Positions 1 to 8,566 are shown, counted from the stretch's first letter. The stretch is 53,470 nucleotides of DNA from Spirochaetales bacterium (GCA_028282545.1 JANQHT010000022.1:1-53470), one strand, 5' to 3'. Notes: generated from the sequence alone by a model not told the origin. Program-made: numbers and translations.

Positions 1-2
1 AG

Positions 3-473
3 AAACTCGTGCCGGCGCAGATCTGGCTCGAGATTGAAGAAGGACTAAATGTGGCAAACCGGCATGAGCGAGCAATTGACATGTGGCAGACCTTCAATAC
101 TGTCTATATCAACACCGCCGGCTTCAACCCACTCAGCAAGGCGCACGAAATAGTAACCAAGGCTGTTGCCATTTTCTATAAGACCCGTGGACATACACGC
201 GAAGGACTGATTGCCGCCGTGAACTTCGGCCGAGACACCGATTGTCTCTCGGCCATCGTCGGTGGCCTGTGTGGAGCACTGACGGGTATGGAAAGCATTC
301 CGGCCGAATGGGTGGAAACCGTAGACCGGGCAACCAGTAAGAATCGGCACACAGTGTCTAATCTGTCGCTCAAAGAAACTGCGATCGGTCTCAACGACGC
401 TCTTCGGTCCGAGCTTACCAAACAGCAAGACAGGATTCGCTATTGGAATCAGACGGACGAGAATACGGTATAG
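3..473 (+). CDS. ADP-ribosylglycohydrolase family protein, C-terminal part (5' end outside window)
   Basis: The frame is open to the left edge, so the N-terminus is missing. About 157 residues are visible. The recognisable part is the C-terminal metal-binding region of the ADP-ribosylglycohydrolase (DraG/ARH) fold: a NFGRDTDC segment followed by a Gly/Ala-rich stretch, equivalent to the family's N-x-G-x-D-T-D-x-x-[AG] motif whose two Asp residues bind Mg. Known members remove ADP-ribose from proteins, but many bacterial relatives sit in sugar or nucleoside catabolic clusters with unknown substrates. Here it is followed 3 bases later by a sugar isomerase-like gene, so it is probably co-transcribed with the catabolic genes downstream. 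The family call is good; the substrate is unknown. Confidence 0.75.
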   Translation, partial: KLVPAQIWLEIEEGLNVANRHERAIDMWQTFNTVYINTAGFNPLSKAHEIVTKAVAIFYKTRGHTREGLIAAVNFGRDTDCLSAIVGGLCGALTGMESIPAEWVETVDRATSKNRHTVSNLSLKETAIGLNDALRSELTKQQDRIRYWNQTDENTV

Positions 474-476
474 GGG

Positions 477-1310
477 ATGAGGATTTCTGTTTCTGCCGGC
501 ACGCAGGGTGTGTCCCTTCCGCACATGGTGATAAGGGGGCCACTAGAGTCGATCTTCGAGACTGCATCACGCCTGAGTGTTGACGGAGTTGACCTGTTCC
601 TGTCAGAGGTGGCCGAGGCGGATGCCTCCGAACTGTCGCGTCTGTCGGAGGCTCACTCGGTCGACATTGTATTGATTTCTCCACTAGCGGATCTCATAGA
701 AGCCAGCATCACCATGACTAGCCCGGACCATGCGCTTGCAGACGATTACATGTGTCGCGCCCCGCGACATCTGGAACTGGCGGCAGCAGTCGGGGCGATT
801 GTTCCGATAGGATTCACTCGCGGGCGGAGAACGCACAATGACGTTCCTGTCCCGGATTATGACACGAGGCTCATGGAAGCTCTCGTGCGATATGATGCGC
901 TGGCACAGGAATTCGGGATTCAGTTGGCAATCGAGCCGATTAACCGATACGAGATTGATTCAGTCAATACGGTCCAGGACGCTGTACGGCTAGTGCGCGA
1001 TTGCGACCTGAAGAATACGGGGATACTGGCTGATCTCTTCCATATGAACATTGAAGAGGTATCAATCGTGGAAGCGCTTCGCTCGGCAGCCGATTTGCTC
1101 ACTCATGTTCACATCTCTGATAGCAATCGACGCGCTCCCGGCGCGGGACATCTGAATTTGCTCCCGGTAGTCAGAACGCTCAAGCGCGCCGATTACGATG
1201 GCTTTCTGGGTATAGAAGCCATACTTGGGGATGCTTCCGAAGATGCCATACGCGCTTCCGTTGGGTATGTGCGGGCGCTTGGCGATGTCGTCCACGTGAA
1301 ATCAACATAG
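477..1310 (+). CDS. sugar phosphate isomerase/epimerase, xylose isomerase-like TIM barrel
   Basis: A 277-residue protein, the usual length of the AP-endonuclease-2/xylose-isomerase-like TIM-barrel family (tagatose 3-epimerase, hydroxypyruvate isomerase, IolE/IolI). Metal-binding landmarks are visible in order: a Glu in QLAIEPINRYE on the middle strand, Asp/His in ILADLFHMNIEE, then HVHISDSNR and a late Glu in FLGIEAI. These correspond to the Glu-Asp-His-Glu metal site that supports 1,2-enediol isomerisation or C3 epimerisation. The ATG lies three bases after the upstream stop and the PPC-domain gene follows, so it looks operonic. The exact sugar is not readable from sequence; an epimerase feeding the nearby transaldolase is an inference. 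Confidence 0.85.
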   Translation: MRISVSAGTQGVSLPHMVIRGPLESIFETASRLSVDGVDLFLSEVAEADASELSRLSEAHSVDIVLISPLADLIEASITMTSPDHALADDYMCRAPRHLELAAAVGAIVPIGFTRGRRTHNDVPVPDYDTRLMEALVRYDALAQEFGIQLAIEPINRYEIDSVNTVQDAVRLVRDCDLKNTGILADLFHMNIEEVSIVEALRSAADLLTHVHISDSNRRAPGAGHLNLLPVVRTLKRADYDGFLGIEAILGDASEDAIRASVGYVRALGDVVHVKST

Positions 1311-1322
1311 GAGAAAATAGCA

Positions 1323-1736
1323 ATGTTGAGATTTCCGACAGAGAAGACTCGATTATGGTATTGGAAAGTAGAGGCGGGGGAGGACATCCTTGGGGCCTTA
1401 CAGAGAGAGGTAGACTCCAACGGCATACGTGAAGGCGCGTTCCTGAGTGGGATCGGCTCCGTTTCTCAATTGCGAATCCACGTAGTCAAATCCACCGAGC
1501 TACCTCCGGGAAACACTAAGGTGGAAGCCGTCGGTCCTTTTGACCTCAATTCCGTGTCGGGTCTGGTCATTGACGGAAGAGTCCATGCCCATATTGTGCT
1601 GTCGAACACAGAGTCAACCATAAGTGGGCACCTCGAGGAGCGTACAATAGCGCTCACTTTCTGCTCGCTGTTGTTTATGGAGACCAGTACCGCAGCATCG
1701 CTCGATACCCTCGATGATTTTCCGGGTAAACCATGA
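1323..1736 (+). CDS. PPC domain (DUF296) protein
   Basis: This 137-residue protein is essentially one PPC (plants and prokaryotes conserved, DUF296) domain. Visible features are the GEDILGALQREV helix, the AFLSGIGSVSQLRI strand, and the GLVIDGRVHAHIVLSN segment with the conserved His residues that bind metal in bacterial trimeric members. Plant relatives carry an AT-hook and bind DNA, but no AT-hook is seen here, so a DNA-binding role should not be assumed. The 3' end overlaps the following transaldolase start by four bases (ATGA), which indicates translational coupling. Its role in a sugar catabolic operon is unknown. Confidence 0.8.
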   Translation: MLRFPTEKTRLWYWKVEAGEDILGALQREVDSNGIREGAFLSGIGSVSQLRIHVVKSTELPPGNTKVEAVGPFDLNSVSGLVIDGRVHAHIVLSNTESTISGHLEERTIALTFCSLLFMETSTAASLDTLDDFPGKP

Positions 1737-2791
1737 AGAGCGACTCATTACTGTCTTGGACCGCTTCTTCCACCGATACCGCGCTTTGGGTGGACGGGAT
1801 AATTGAGTCAGAACTCCGGTTTGGACTGGACCGCGGTGCGGTGGGCGCCACGTCCAATCCCATAATTGCCTTGAACGCCATACGCGAAGAGGCGGAGAAA
1901 TGGGACCCGGTACTTAAAGCCGCTGTGCGGGATTTTCCTGATGCGACGGAGGACGAAATAGGATGGCGCGTCGTTGAACGGATGACAGCAGAACGGTCCA
2001 CTCTGTTCTTGCCTGCTTTCCAACGATCTGGCGGCCGCGATGGACGTATCTCGATTCAGACTGACCCGCGCCTGTTCCGCTCTGCCGAGCGGATGGTGGA
2101 GCAGGCCGAACGGTTCAGCGTACTTGCACCGAACATCGTGGTCAAGATTCCTGCAACAAGTGCCGGTCTCGCTGCAATTGAAGAGGCAACCTCTCGCGGT
2201 ATCAGTACCAACGCCACGGTGAGCTTCAGTGTTGCGCAAGCAATTGCGGTCGGGGAAGCAGTGGAACGGGGTTTGAAGCGCAAACGCCAAAACGGCGAGT
2301 CTGACCCATCATTGGGACCTGTATGTACAATCATGATTGGGCGTCTGGATGACTTTCTGGGTGAGATGGCTGGGGCGGACAGCGAATTGAAGCACGAGCT
2401 TCAATGGGCCGGAATCTGTGTGTTCAAGCGTGCGTACCAGTGGTACGTCAGTCACGGATACACGACTCGACTGCTAGCTGCAGCATTTCGGTCCACATCA
2501 CACTTCACTGAGCTCGTTGGGGCTGACGTTGTCCTGTCGCCCCCGCACAAGTGGGCCACCAAGATAGACGAGATTGCGCCTCCCTACAAGAAAATGCACG
2601 CTGAAGTCGTAAATGAGGACATCGTGTCTCGTCTCGCGAGCGGGAGTCCCGAGTTTCGACGCGCCTACGAACCTGCAGGTATGCGCCCCGCAGAGTTTGA
2701 CGGCTTTGGGCCCACGGTTACCACGCTAAGGCAGTTCAGCGAGGGGTGCGCCAAACTGGCGCGAGTCGCCCGCAATCATATGCTCAGATAG
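1733..2791 (+). CDS. transaldolase family protein
   Basis: A 352-residue class I aldolase of the transaldolase family, which moves a dihydroxyacetone unit through a Schiff base on a Lys. The N-terminal WVDGIIES...GATSNPII stretch is the family's substrate-binding signature, and the Schiff-base Lys lies in NIVVKIPAT near residue 140. A second family patch, ISTNATVSFSVAQA, follows. It is longer than the 210-230 residue short transaldolases and nearer the long TalA/phosphopentose type. It overlaps the PPC gene and is followed 10 bases later by a DeoR regulator. Normal pentose-phosphate transaldolase is possible, but the catabolic context favours a dedicated substrate such as a modified ketose (inference). 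Confidence 0.88.
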   Translation: MKSDSLLSWTASSTDTALWVDGIIESELRFGLDRGAVGATSNPIIALNAIREEAEKWDPVLKAAVRDFPDATEDEIGWRVVERMTAERSTLFLPAFQRSGGRDGRISIQTDPRLFRSAERMVEQAERFSVLAPNIVVKIPATSAGLAAIEEATSRGISTNATVSFSVAQAIAVGEAVERGLKRKRQNGESDPSLGPVCTIMIGRLDDFLGEMAGADSELKHELQWAGICVFKRAYQWYVSHGYTTRLLAAAFRSTSHFTELVGADVVLSPPHKWATKIDEIAPPYKKMHAEVVNEDIVSRLASGSPEFRRAYEPAGMRPAEFDGFGPTVTTLRQFSEGCAKLARVARNHMLR

Positions 2792-2801
2792 GGGCCGCTC
2801 C

Positions 2802-3563
2802 ATGACAGACCGAACGCAATTCATCATCGACTACGTTCGTCGGAACGGTTTCGCCACTCCGGCGGAGCTTGCGGAACTAGTGTCAGTATCGCCCGCCACC
2901 GTGCGACGCAACCTGGAGAAGCTTCACGCGGATGGTGTCCTCTGCAAAGTCCACGGGGGTGTGATCTACCAGAGGCCCGCAGAGCCAAAATCCGTGAACA
3001 TACGAAGCGCTCAGAGTGTAGACGAGAAGCGCCGAATTGCCAGGTATATTGCGAAGAATATGATCGTACCCGGGGACAAGATCATGCTCGATGCCGGTTC
3101 CACAACGACGTATATTGCAGAGGAGCTTCAGTCGGTGAGAGATATAACGGTCATCACTCACTGTATCGAGATCCTAAATCTTCTGCGCGACAGTAACGGT
3201 GGTGCACTCGTTGGTGTTGGCGGAGAATACGACGCTCGGTTGCAAGCCTTCGTTGGCCCGCTCGCGGAGGAGGCCTATGGTGATTTGAGGGCAGACAAGG
3301 CATTCGTCGGCGCAAATGCGCTAGACCTTCGGGTAGGGTGTTACGACAACACAGGTACAGAAAAACACATAAAGGGACTCATTAACAGGAACGCACGGCA
3401 TAGTTACGTTGTGGTGGATTCCTCGAAGTTCAGAGATGATTCCGGCCTTTTCCTTTCGCTAGAGATCGCAGACATCACACACGTTATCACGACATTGTCG
3501 CAGGACAGCGAGCTGCTTCAAGAGACCGCCCCCGATCATATTGAGTTTGTCTTTGTGCCATAG
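2802..3563 (+). CDS. DeoR family transcriptional regulator
   Basis: A 253-residue DeoR-family regulator. The N-terminal winged helix-turn-helix spans about residues 5-55, with the family signature around VSPATVRRNLEKL. The C-terminal effector domain carries LDAGSTTTYIAEEL and related segments; these proteins sense phosphorylated sugars and usually repress nearby catabolic genes. It follows the transaldolase on the same strand, so it is probably autoregulated with this cluster. The sensed sugar cannot be read from sequence. I saw no convincing operator repeat inside the window, and the operon promoter must lie left of position 1. Confidence 0.9.
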   Translation: MTDRTQFIIDYVRRNGFATPAELAELVSVSPATVRRNLEKLHADGVLCKVHGGVIYQRPAEPKSVNIRSAQSVDEKRRIARYIAKNMIVPGDKIMLDAGSTTTYIAEELQSVRDITVITHCIEILNLLRDSNGGALVGVGGEYDARLQAFVGPLAEEAYGDLRADKAFVGANALDLRVGCYDNTGTEKHIKGLINRNARHSYVVVDSSKFRDDSGLFLSLEIADITHVITTLSQDSELLQETAPDHIEFVFVP

Positions 3564-3634
3564 CGGTGTTCTGCACCGCGCTTTGGAATTTCAACAACAA
3601 GGGTTCTGGGTATAGAGAGGATGACTTGAGCAAC

Positions 3635-4250
3635 ATGACTGCGACAAGGAGGATTGATCAGAGGGTTGCAAATCCAATGGGTATGGGTTGCTGGGCGATT
3701 GGCGGACCAATGTGGAACGGCTGCACACCGGTCAGATGGGGCGATGTTGATGACGACGAATCCATTCGTGCAATTGCAGACTGTATTGAGATGGGCGTCA
3801 CCTATTTTGACACCGCATGCGATCCTGTTTCAGATGAACGTGATTGATCGGAACCGGGGTGTTTTGTCGGCGTGCGAGCAATATGGTTTGACAGCTATCA
3901 ATCGGGGGCCCGCTGGCAATGGGACTTCTCATGGGGAAGTAGATGTTCGGAGCAACTCCGGGTCCGGATGCTGGCAGGGGAGCCCCAAGTGGATGAAGTA
4001 CTTCAAGAATGGAAGGTCGGCTGGCGACTGGCGAATCAAGGTTGAGAGCGTGCAGGAGATCCTCATGAATGGGGGAAAGACGCTCGCGCAGGGCGCCCTT
4101 GCATGGGGCTAAGCAATCGGTGAAGTGGCCATTCCAATTCCTGGTATACGGGCCGTGAAACAAGCTGGGGAGAATTGCGGTGCGCTACAGTTGGATCCGC
4201 TCCGTGCATCCGACGTGGCAGAGATTGACTCGATTCTCGGTTACCAATAG
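3635..4250 (+). pseudogene. aldo/keto reductase remnant (internal deletion, frameshift and in-frame stop)
   Basis: The first about 60 codons encode the start of an aldo/keto reductase, including GMGCWAIGGP and GVTYFDTA (the NADPH-site and catalytic Asp strand). The frame then breaks near 3825, just where the catalytic Tyr should appear. A different frame continues with the family's C-terminal half (LSACEQYGLTAINRGP and later AQGALAWG). That frame meets a TAA at 4110-4112 and would resume with IPIPGIRAVKQAGENCGAL up to TAG at 4248. A normal member is about 320-340 residues; roughly 120 central residues are missing. With a deletion, a frameshift and a stop, it cannot be functional. It lies between the DeoR gene and a transketolase remnant. 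Confidence 0.8.
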
Positions 4251-4256
4251 CGCAAC

Positions 4257-4496
4257 GTGTATCTCCACATCTGCCTGCGCTTTGTGTACCAGCCGCTGTT
4301 CCTAACGGAGATGAAGTCTCAGGCACCGGGGCGAACGAAATTTCGGGCTCGCGGCGACACCAAGGGGTGCGGCGTTCAGGACGAGTCTGGCGAAGTGTGC
4401 ATGATGGATTACCTCATCAAGCGCTTCGGCATCGATACAGACACGATCGCAGCGAGTGCCCGTGCGCTCGTGGCACGAAAGGAAGGTAAGGTATGA
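4257..4496 (+). pseudogene. probable transketolase C-terminal remnant
   Basis: An open frame of 79 codons whose last 40 residues (GCGVQDESGEV then MDYLIKRFGIDTDTIAASARALVA) resemble the extreme C-terminus of transketolase C-terminal subunits, where an acidic/Gly segment precedes a '...LL..yGLt...I...A...' helix. The rest of the enzyme (thiamine diphosphate and pyrimidine-binding regions) is absent, so this is at most a tail left by a large deletion. The first about 35 codons do not look like the family. Its stop overlaps the ATG of the RpiB-like remnant (ATGA), preserving the old operon join. The identification rests on a short stretch and on context, hence the moderate confidence. Confidence 0.5.
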
Positions 4497-4947
4497 ACAA
4501 ACAGGTTGCGATAGTAAGCGACAAGTCGGGCTACGCGCTGAAAACAACAGTAGGCGAATACCTTGAATCGCGCGACGACGTTGAAGTGATTGACTTCGGA
4601 CTGGATGGGGCCCGGACGAGAATGAACCGTACGACGGCCAGGCGCCAAAGGTAGCCCGGGCCATCCAGTCCGACGATGCCAATCTTGGGATGGGAATCGT
4701 CGCCAACAAACACATGGGTGTCTACGCCGCTGTCGCTGACAGTATGTTTGCGGCGGAGCGCGGGTGCGTTATCAACAACGCGAACGTGCTCACCATGGGC
4801 AGATGGATCACTGCTCCGTTCCTGGGCGTGCAGATCGTGAAAGCTTGGTTGGATGCAAGTTTCACCGTGGGTATGGACGACCGCACCGAGTGGCTGAAGG
4901 CAGCCTACGGTCGGGTGCAATCGATGGAAGAAAGGAACTTCATCTGA
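4493..4947 (+). pseudogene. RpiB/LacAB-like sugar isomerase, frameshifted and missing its active-site Cys loop
   Basis: Translation from ATG 4493 gives an RpiB-like N-terminus (VAIVSDKSGYALK, then VIDFGLDG). Coding then shifts by one base in a GGGGCCC run near 4610-4617; adding one G would restore DGGPDENEPYDGQAPKVA. After the shift the family's second half is readable (GMGIVANKHMGVYAAV, INNANVLTMGRW). Between SDDAN and LGMGI the usual segment with the catalytic Cys (CGTG motif) is missing by about 8-9 residues, which a homopolymer sequencing error cannot explain. RpiB relatives isomerise aldose and ketose phosphates; an RpiB-like enzyme handles 4-deoxy-4-sulfoerythrose in the sulfo-transketolase pathway. 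The TGA overlaps the next start (TGATG). Confidence 0.72.
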
Positions 4948-6419
4948 TGGCTGCCGAGTTGACTCTGGCCGATATCGATCTCATTGCCGGATACGTGGGA
5001 CGTGCGCGGGCTGCGCAAGCAATGGTGGCGGATTATAGCCAGGAACAGATAGACGATGTCTGTTTTGCTGTGGGCTGGGAAGTCTACGAGGATGAGAATA
5101 TCCGGCGCCTGGCCGAACTCGCCGTTGAAACTACTGAGATGGGCAACGTGCCTGACAAGATCACCAAACACAAGGTGAAGGTGATGGGCGTCATGCGCGA
5201 CATCAAGGGTGCAAAGAGCGTCGGCCTCATCGATCGGGACGAGGAGAAGGGTATCTCCAGATATGCCAAACCGGTGGGTGTCGTTGGCTCTCTCCTGCCG
5301 GTGACCAACCCCACGGCGACACCGGCGAGCAACGGCATTGGAATCCTCAAAGGTCGGAATGCCGTCATCTTCGCCCCACATCCGCGCGGTGCAAAGGCGA
5401 GTACGCTCGCGGTTGAGTACATGAGGGCTGGCCTGCGAAAGGTGGGCGCGCCGGAGGATCTCGTGCAAATCGTGGAAGAGTCGTCCATTTCTCGTACCAC
5501 CGAGCTCATGCGCCAGGTTGACCTCGTGCTCGCAACCGGCGGTGGGGCCATGGTGAAAGCGGCCTATTCGAGCGGTACTCCAGCCTATGGCGTGGGCCCG
5601 GGCAACGCCGTGCAGATCATCGCCGAGGATGCCGATATCGCTGACGCGGTAAAGAAAATCTCCTTGAGCAAGGCGTTTGATTACGCAACGAGCTGCTCGA
5701 GCGAGAACAGCGTGATCATTCACGAGTCGCTCTACGACGACGCGCTACGCCTCTTCCGGGAAGCGGAGAACGGCTACCTCGTCACCGGCGTGGAGCGGGA
5801 GTCACTCAAAGCCTGGATGTGGCAGCCAAATAGAAACGGTACATTCGTCCTCAATCCCGCCATCATCTCCCGAAGCCCGGTAAAAATCGCCTCGGACGCA
5901 GGCATCACCGTGCCGGAAGCGACGCGCATGCTACTCGTGGAAGGCACGATGCCTCTTGAAGAGGACAAGTTTGCGGAAGAGAAACTCAGCCCCGTCCTCA
6001 CCCTCTACCGGTACGAAACGTCCGAGAAAGCGGTGGATATCCTCAACCGTCTCACGGACAATGCCGGTACTGGCCACAGCTGTGGGATTCATACCTTCAC
6101 GCATGATTACATCCACGCGCTCGGCGAGCGGATGCGCTCGAGTCGCATCATGGTGCGCCAGCCGCAGGCCCCGGCCAATGGCGGCAACTTCTTCAACGGC
6201 ATGCCGAGCACCGTTACCCTTGGCTGCGGCACGTGGGGTGGCAACATCACCACGGAGAACATCTACTACAAGCACTTCCTCAATATCACCTGGGTCTCCG
6301 AGCCCATCACTCCGGAGAAACCCACAGACGAGGAGATGTGGGGCGAATTCTGGCAGCGACACGGCCAGCCGGCCGCCGACAATCCACGGGCAGCCAGGGA
6401 GGGAGGTGTCGCCTCGTGA
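4947..6419 (+). CDS. CoA-acylating aldehyde dehydrogenase, candidate sulfoacetaldehyde dehydrogenase (SqwD/SauS-like)
   Basis: A 490-residue aldehyde dehydrogenase-superfamily protein of the CoA-acylating branch (like the N-terminal half of AdhE and like SauS): aldehyde + CoA + NAD(P)+ gives acyl-CoA. The catalytic Cys is Cys250 in ATSCSSEN. The nucleotide-binding segment LATGGGAMVKAAYSSGTPAYG and the acylating-branch GVGPGN patch are present. The start is the ATG overlapping the upstream TGA; an earlier start would run through the isomerase remnant in another frame. It ends in a 4-base overlap (GTGA) with the CoA-ligase beta gene, so product acyl-CoA is probably handed to that ligase. Sulfoacetaldehyde is inferred from neighbours; glycolaldehyde, acetaldehyde or propionaldehyde remain alternatives. 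Confidence 0.85.
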   Translation: MAAELTLADIDLIAGYVGRARAAQAMVADYSQEQIDDVCFAVGWEVYEDENIRRLAELAVETTEMGNVPDKITKHKVKVMGVMRDIKGAKSVGLIDRDEEKGISRYAKPVGVVGSLLPVTNPTATPASNGIGILKGRNAVIFAPHPRGAKASTLAVEYMRAGLRKVGAPEDLVQIVEESSISRTTELMRQVDLVLATGGGAMVKAAYSSGTPAYGVGPGNAVQIIAEDADIADAVKKISLSKAFDYATSCSSENSVIIHESLYDDALRLFREAENGYLVTGVERESLKAWMWQPNRNGTFVLNPAIISRSPVKIASDAGITVPEATRMLLVEGTMPLEEDKFAEEKLSPVLTLYRYETSEKAVDILNRLTDNAGTGHSCGIHTFTHDYIHALGERMRSSRIMVRQPQAPANGGNFFNGMPSTVTLGCGTWGGNITTENIYYKHFLNITWVSEPITPEKPTDEEMWGEFWQRHGQPAADNPRAAREGGVAS

Positions 6420-7624
6420 GACTCTTCGAGTACCAGGCAAAGGAGATATTCTCGGACGCCGGCATTTCCGTACCCCGCTCCGAGCTCGTACGGGCCACCT
6501 CAACATCCGCGACCGTTACAGAAGCCGCCAGCGAGACCGGCCGCGTGATCCCGGTAGACGCCGAAGCTCTCGCGGCCGAGGTGGGGACGGCCGCCGGAGG
6601 GCTCCTTGAGCAGTGCAGCCGAGTCGTCATCAAGTCCCAGCTCCTCATGGGTGGTCGGGGCAAGGCCGGGCTCATCAAGCCCGCGACGTCTACCGATGAG
6701 GCCGAAAGCCTTGCGCGTGAGTTCGCGAGCGGGCCGCATAAAGTTCGGACTATGCTCGTCGAGCAGGCGGTGGACATTGACCGGGAGCTCTACCTCTCCA
6801 TATCAGCGAATCCGGAATCCGCGGAACTCGTGATCCTTGCAAGCGTCGAGGGCGGTGTGGAGATTGAGCAACTGGCAGTCGAGCGGCCGGACGCGATCAG
6901 CCGGATTGCCGTCGACATCAACCGTGGGCTCCAGCAATATCAGGCGAGGGCCCTTGCCTACGAGCTCGGCCTACAGCAGGGCGCTGTCAAACAATTCGCG
7001 GGTATCCTCAATCGGCTCTTTTTAGTCTTCATGGACAACGACGCCGAGCTTGCGGAGATCAACCCGCTCTTCCTGACGGTGTCGGGCGAGCTTCTTGCCG
7101 GTGACGGCAAACTCATGATTGACGACAACAGCCTCTTCCGTCAGCCAGCTTTCGAGCGAACGCGGGAGTACTTCGATTCAGATGCCGAGTTCGAGGCGGC
7201 CATTGAAGGGATCCCCTACCTGCAGTTCAGCGGCGACATCTCGCTCATGTGCGCCGGAGCGGGCCTTACAACCACAGTGTTTGACCTCGTGCACTACGAG
7301 GGAGGTACCATCGCCAACTACCTGGAGTTTGGCGGCCCCAACTACCGCAACGCCGGCCGCGCCATGGAACTCTGCCTCAAGAACAACTCGAAGGTCATTC
7401 TCATCGTCACCTTTGGCACCATTGCCAGGGCCGACGTCATGGCTGAAGGTGTCGTTGCCGCCATCAACGAGCTCAAGCCTGACAGGCCTATCGTGACGTG
7501 CATCCGCGGAACCAACGAGGAGCAGGCTACCGAGACTCTCAAGACAGCCGGACTCGAGCCGCTCTTTGACACCGAAGAAGCGGTCCGGCGGGCCGTTGAG
7601 ATCGCTGGGGGAGATGATTTATGA
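6416..7624 (+). CDS. ADP-forming acyl-CoA ligase beta subunit (SucC-like; candidate sulfoacetate-CoA ligase subunit)
   Basis: A 402-residue SucC-like ATP-grasp subunit. The proposed GTG start gives RLFEYQAKEIF, matching the family's canonical 'L.EYQAKE.F' opening, and overlaps the previous stop. GGRGKAGLIKP near residue 80 is the nucleotide-binding loop; EFGGPNYRNAGRAMEL lies in the CoA-ligase domain. With the alpha subunit it converts acyl-CoA, ADP and phosphate to acid, CoA and ATP. It differs from housekeeping SucC in its last third and sits with an acylating aldehyde dehydrogenase rather than TCA genes, so a dedicated acyl-CoA substrate is likely. The tight overlaps on both sides indicate a single coupled unit. 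Confidence 0.85.
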   Translation: MRLFEYQAKEIFSDAGISVPRSELVRATSTSATVTEAASETGRVIPVDAEALAAEVGTAAGGLLEQCSRVVIKSQLLMGGRGKAGLIKPATSTDEAESLAREFASGPHKVRTMLVEQAVDIDRELYLSISANPESAELVILASVEGGVEIEQLAVERPDAISRIAVDINRGLQQYQARALAYELGLQQGAVKQFAGILNRLFLVFMDNDAELAEINPLFLTVSGELLAGDGKLMIDDNSLFRQPAFERTREYFDSDAEFEAAIEGIPYLQFSGDISLMCAGAGLTTTVFDLVHYEGGTIANYLEFGGPNYRNAGRAMELCLKNNSKVILIVTFGTIARADVMAEGVVAAINELKPDRPIVTCIRGTNEEQATETLKTAGLEPLFDTEEAVRRAVEIAGGDDL

Positions 7625-8505
7625 GCATCTTCTGCGACAACTCAACCCAAATCATCGTTCAGGGCATCACGGGCAAGGAAGGCAGCTTCTGGACCAAACA
7701 CATGGTTGAGATGGGAGCAAAAGTAGTTGCCGGAGTAACCCCGGGCAAAGAAGGGCAGGAGGTTGCGGGTGTGCCCGTCTATCACAGCGTATATAGAGCG
7801 GTGCGTGAGCACACGGCAGACGCCGCGATACTTTTTGTACCCCCGCGCTTCACGATGGATGCGGTCTACGAGGCTCTCGACTCGGGCCTTGAAAGGATCG
7901 TCACCATTGCCGACGGCATTCCGCTCCATGAACAGCTGAAGATCCGATCAGCAGCCCGTGCCTCTGGTGCCCAGGTCGTGGGAGGAAACACCTCAGGTGT
8001 GATCTCGCCCGGCAGGTCGATGCTCGGGATCTTCCCCTACTGGATCGAGCGGGTCTATAAACCCGGGTCGCTGGGTGTGATGACGCGGAGCGGATCGCTC
8101 ACCAACGAGGTGACATCGATGGCGGTTCGGGAGGGCTTTGGGGTGTCAACGCTGATCGGTGTGGGCGGAGACCCGGTTCCCGGAAGCCGCTTCGCTGAGT
8201 TCCTGCCGGCATTCCAGGCGGATCCGGAGACGGAGGCGGTGCTCATCATCGGCGAACTGGGCGGAACCATGGAAGAAGAAGTCGCCCAGGCGATGCAGGC
8301 CGGAATCTACACCAAACCACTCGTCGCCTTTGTTGGAGGGCAGACCGCACCTGAAGGTAAGAAGATGGGCCACGCCGGCGCGATTGTGACCGGCGGAACC
8401 GGCTCCGTTGCAGACAAGTTGGCCGCGCTCGAAACGGCAGGGGCGAGGGTCGCCGACCGGCCGAGCAAAGTTGGTGCATTGTTGAAAGAGGCGCTCGGTC
8501 GCTGA
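7621..8505 (+). CDS. ADP-forming acyl-CoA ligase alpha subunit (SucD-like)
   Basis: A 294-residue SucD-like subunit. The N-terminal Rossmann CoA-binding domain contains [11 protein letters not shown]. The phosphohistidine is His251 in KMGHAGAIV, equivalent to the active-site His of E. coli Suc[12 protein letters not shown] near residue 125 and [11 protein letters not shown] near 155 are other family landmarks. Its ATG overlaps the beta subunit stop (ATGA). The pair would conserve energy as ATP from the acyl-CoA made by the upstream dehydrogenase. In the published sulfoacetate-forming pathway this role is played by an ADP-forming sulfoacetate-CoA ligase of the same two-subunit type; assignment of that substrate here is inference from gene order. 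Confidence 0.87.
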   Translation: MSIFCDNSTQIIVQGITGKEGSFWTKHMVEMGAKVVAGVTPGKEGQEVAGVPVYHSVYRAVREHTADAAILFVPPRFTMDAVYEALDSGLERIVTIADGIPLHEQLKIRSAARASGAQVVGGNTSGVISPGRSMLGIFPYWIERVYKPGSLGVMTRSGSLTNEVTSMAVREGFGVSTLIGVGGDPVPGSRFAEFLPAFQADPETEAVLIIGELGGTMEEEVAQAMQAGIYTKPLVAFVGGQTAPEGKKMGHAGAIVTGGTGSVADKLAALETAGARVADRPSKVGALLKEALGR

Positions 8506-8566
8506 CGATAGACCGGCGCCGGCACGCAAACGTCGGTACCGTGGCGTAGCGCCGCAGGAGGTAGTG

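Noticed and set aside
4764..4946. Longer N-terminus for the acylating aldehyde dehydrogenase
   Set aside because: These codons lie over the RpiB-like coding in another frame and do not resemble the family; ATG 4947 matches the expected start and overlaps the prior stop.
6233..6415. Longer N-terminus for the SucC-like subunit
   Set aside because: It overlaps the conserved end of the aldehyde dehydrogenase; GTG 6416 gives the canonical EYQAKE opening.
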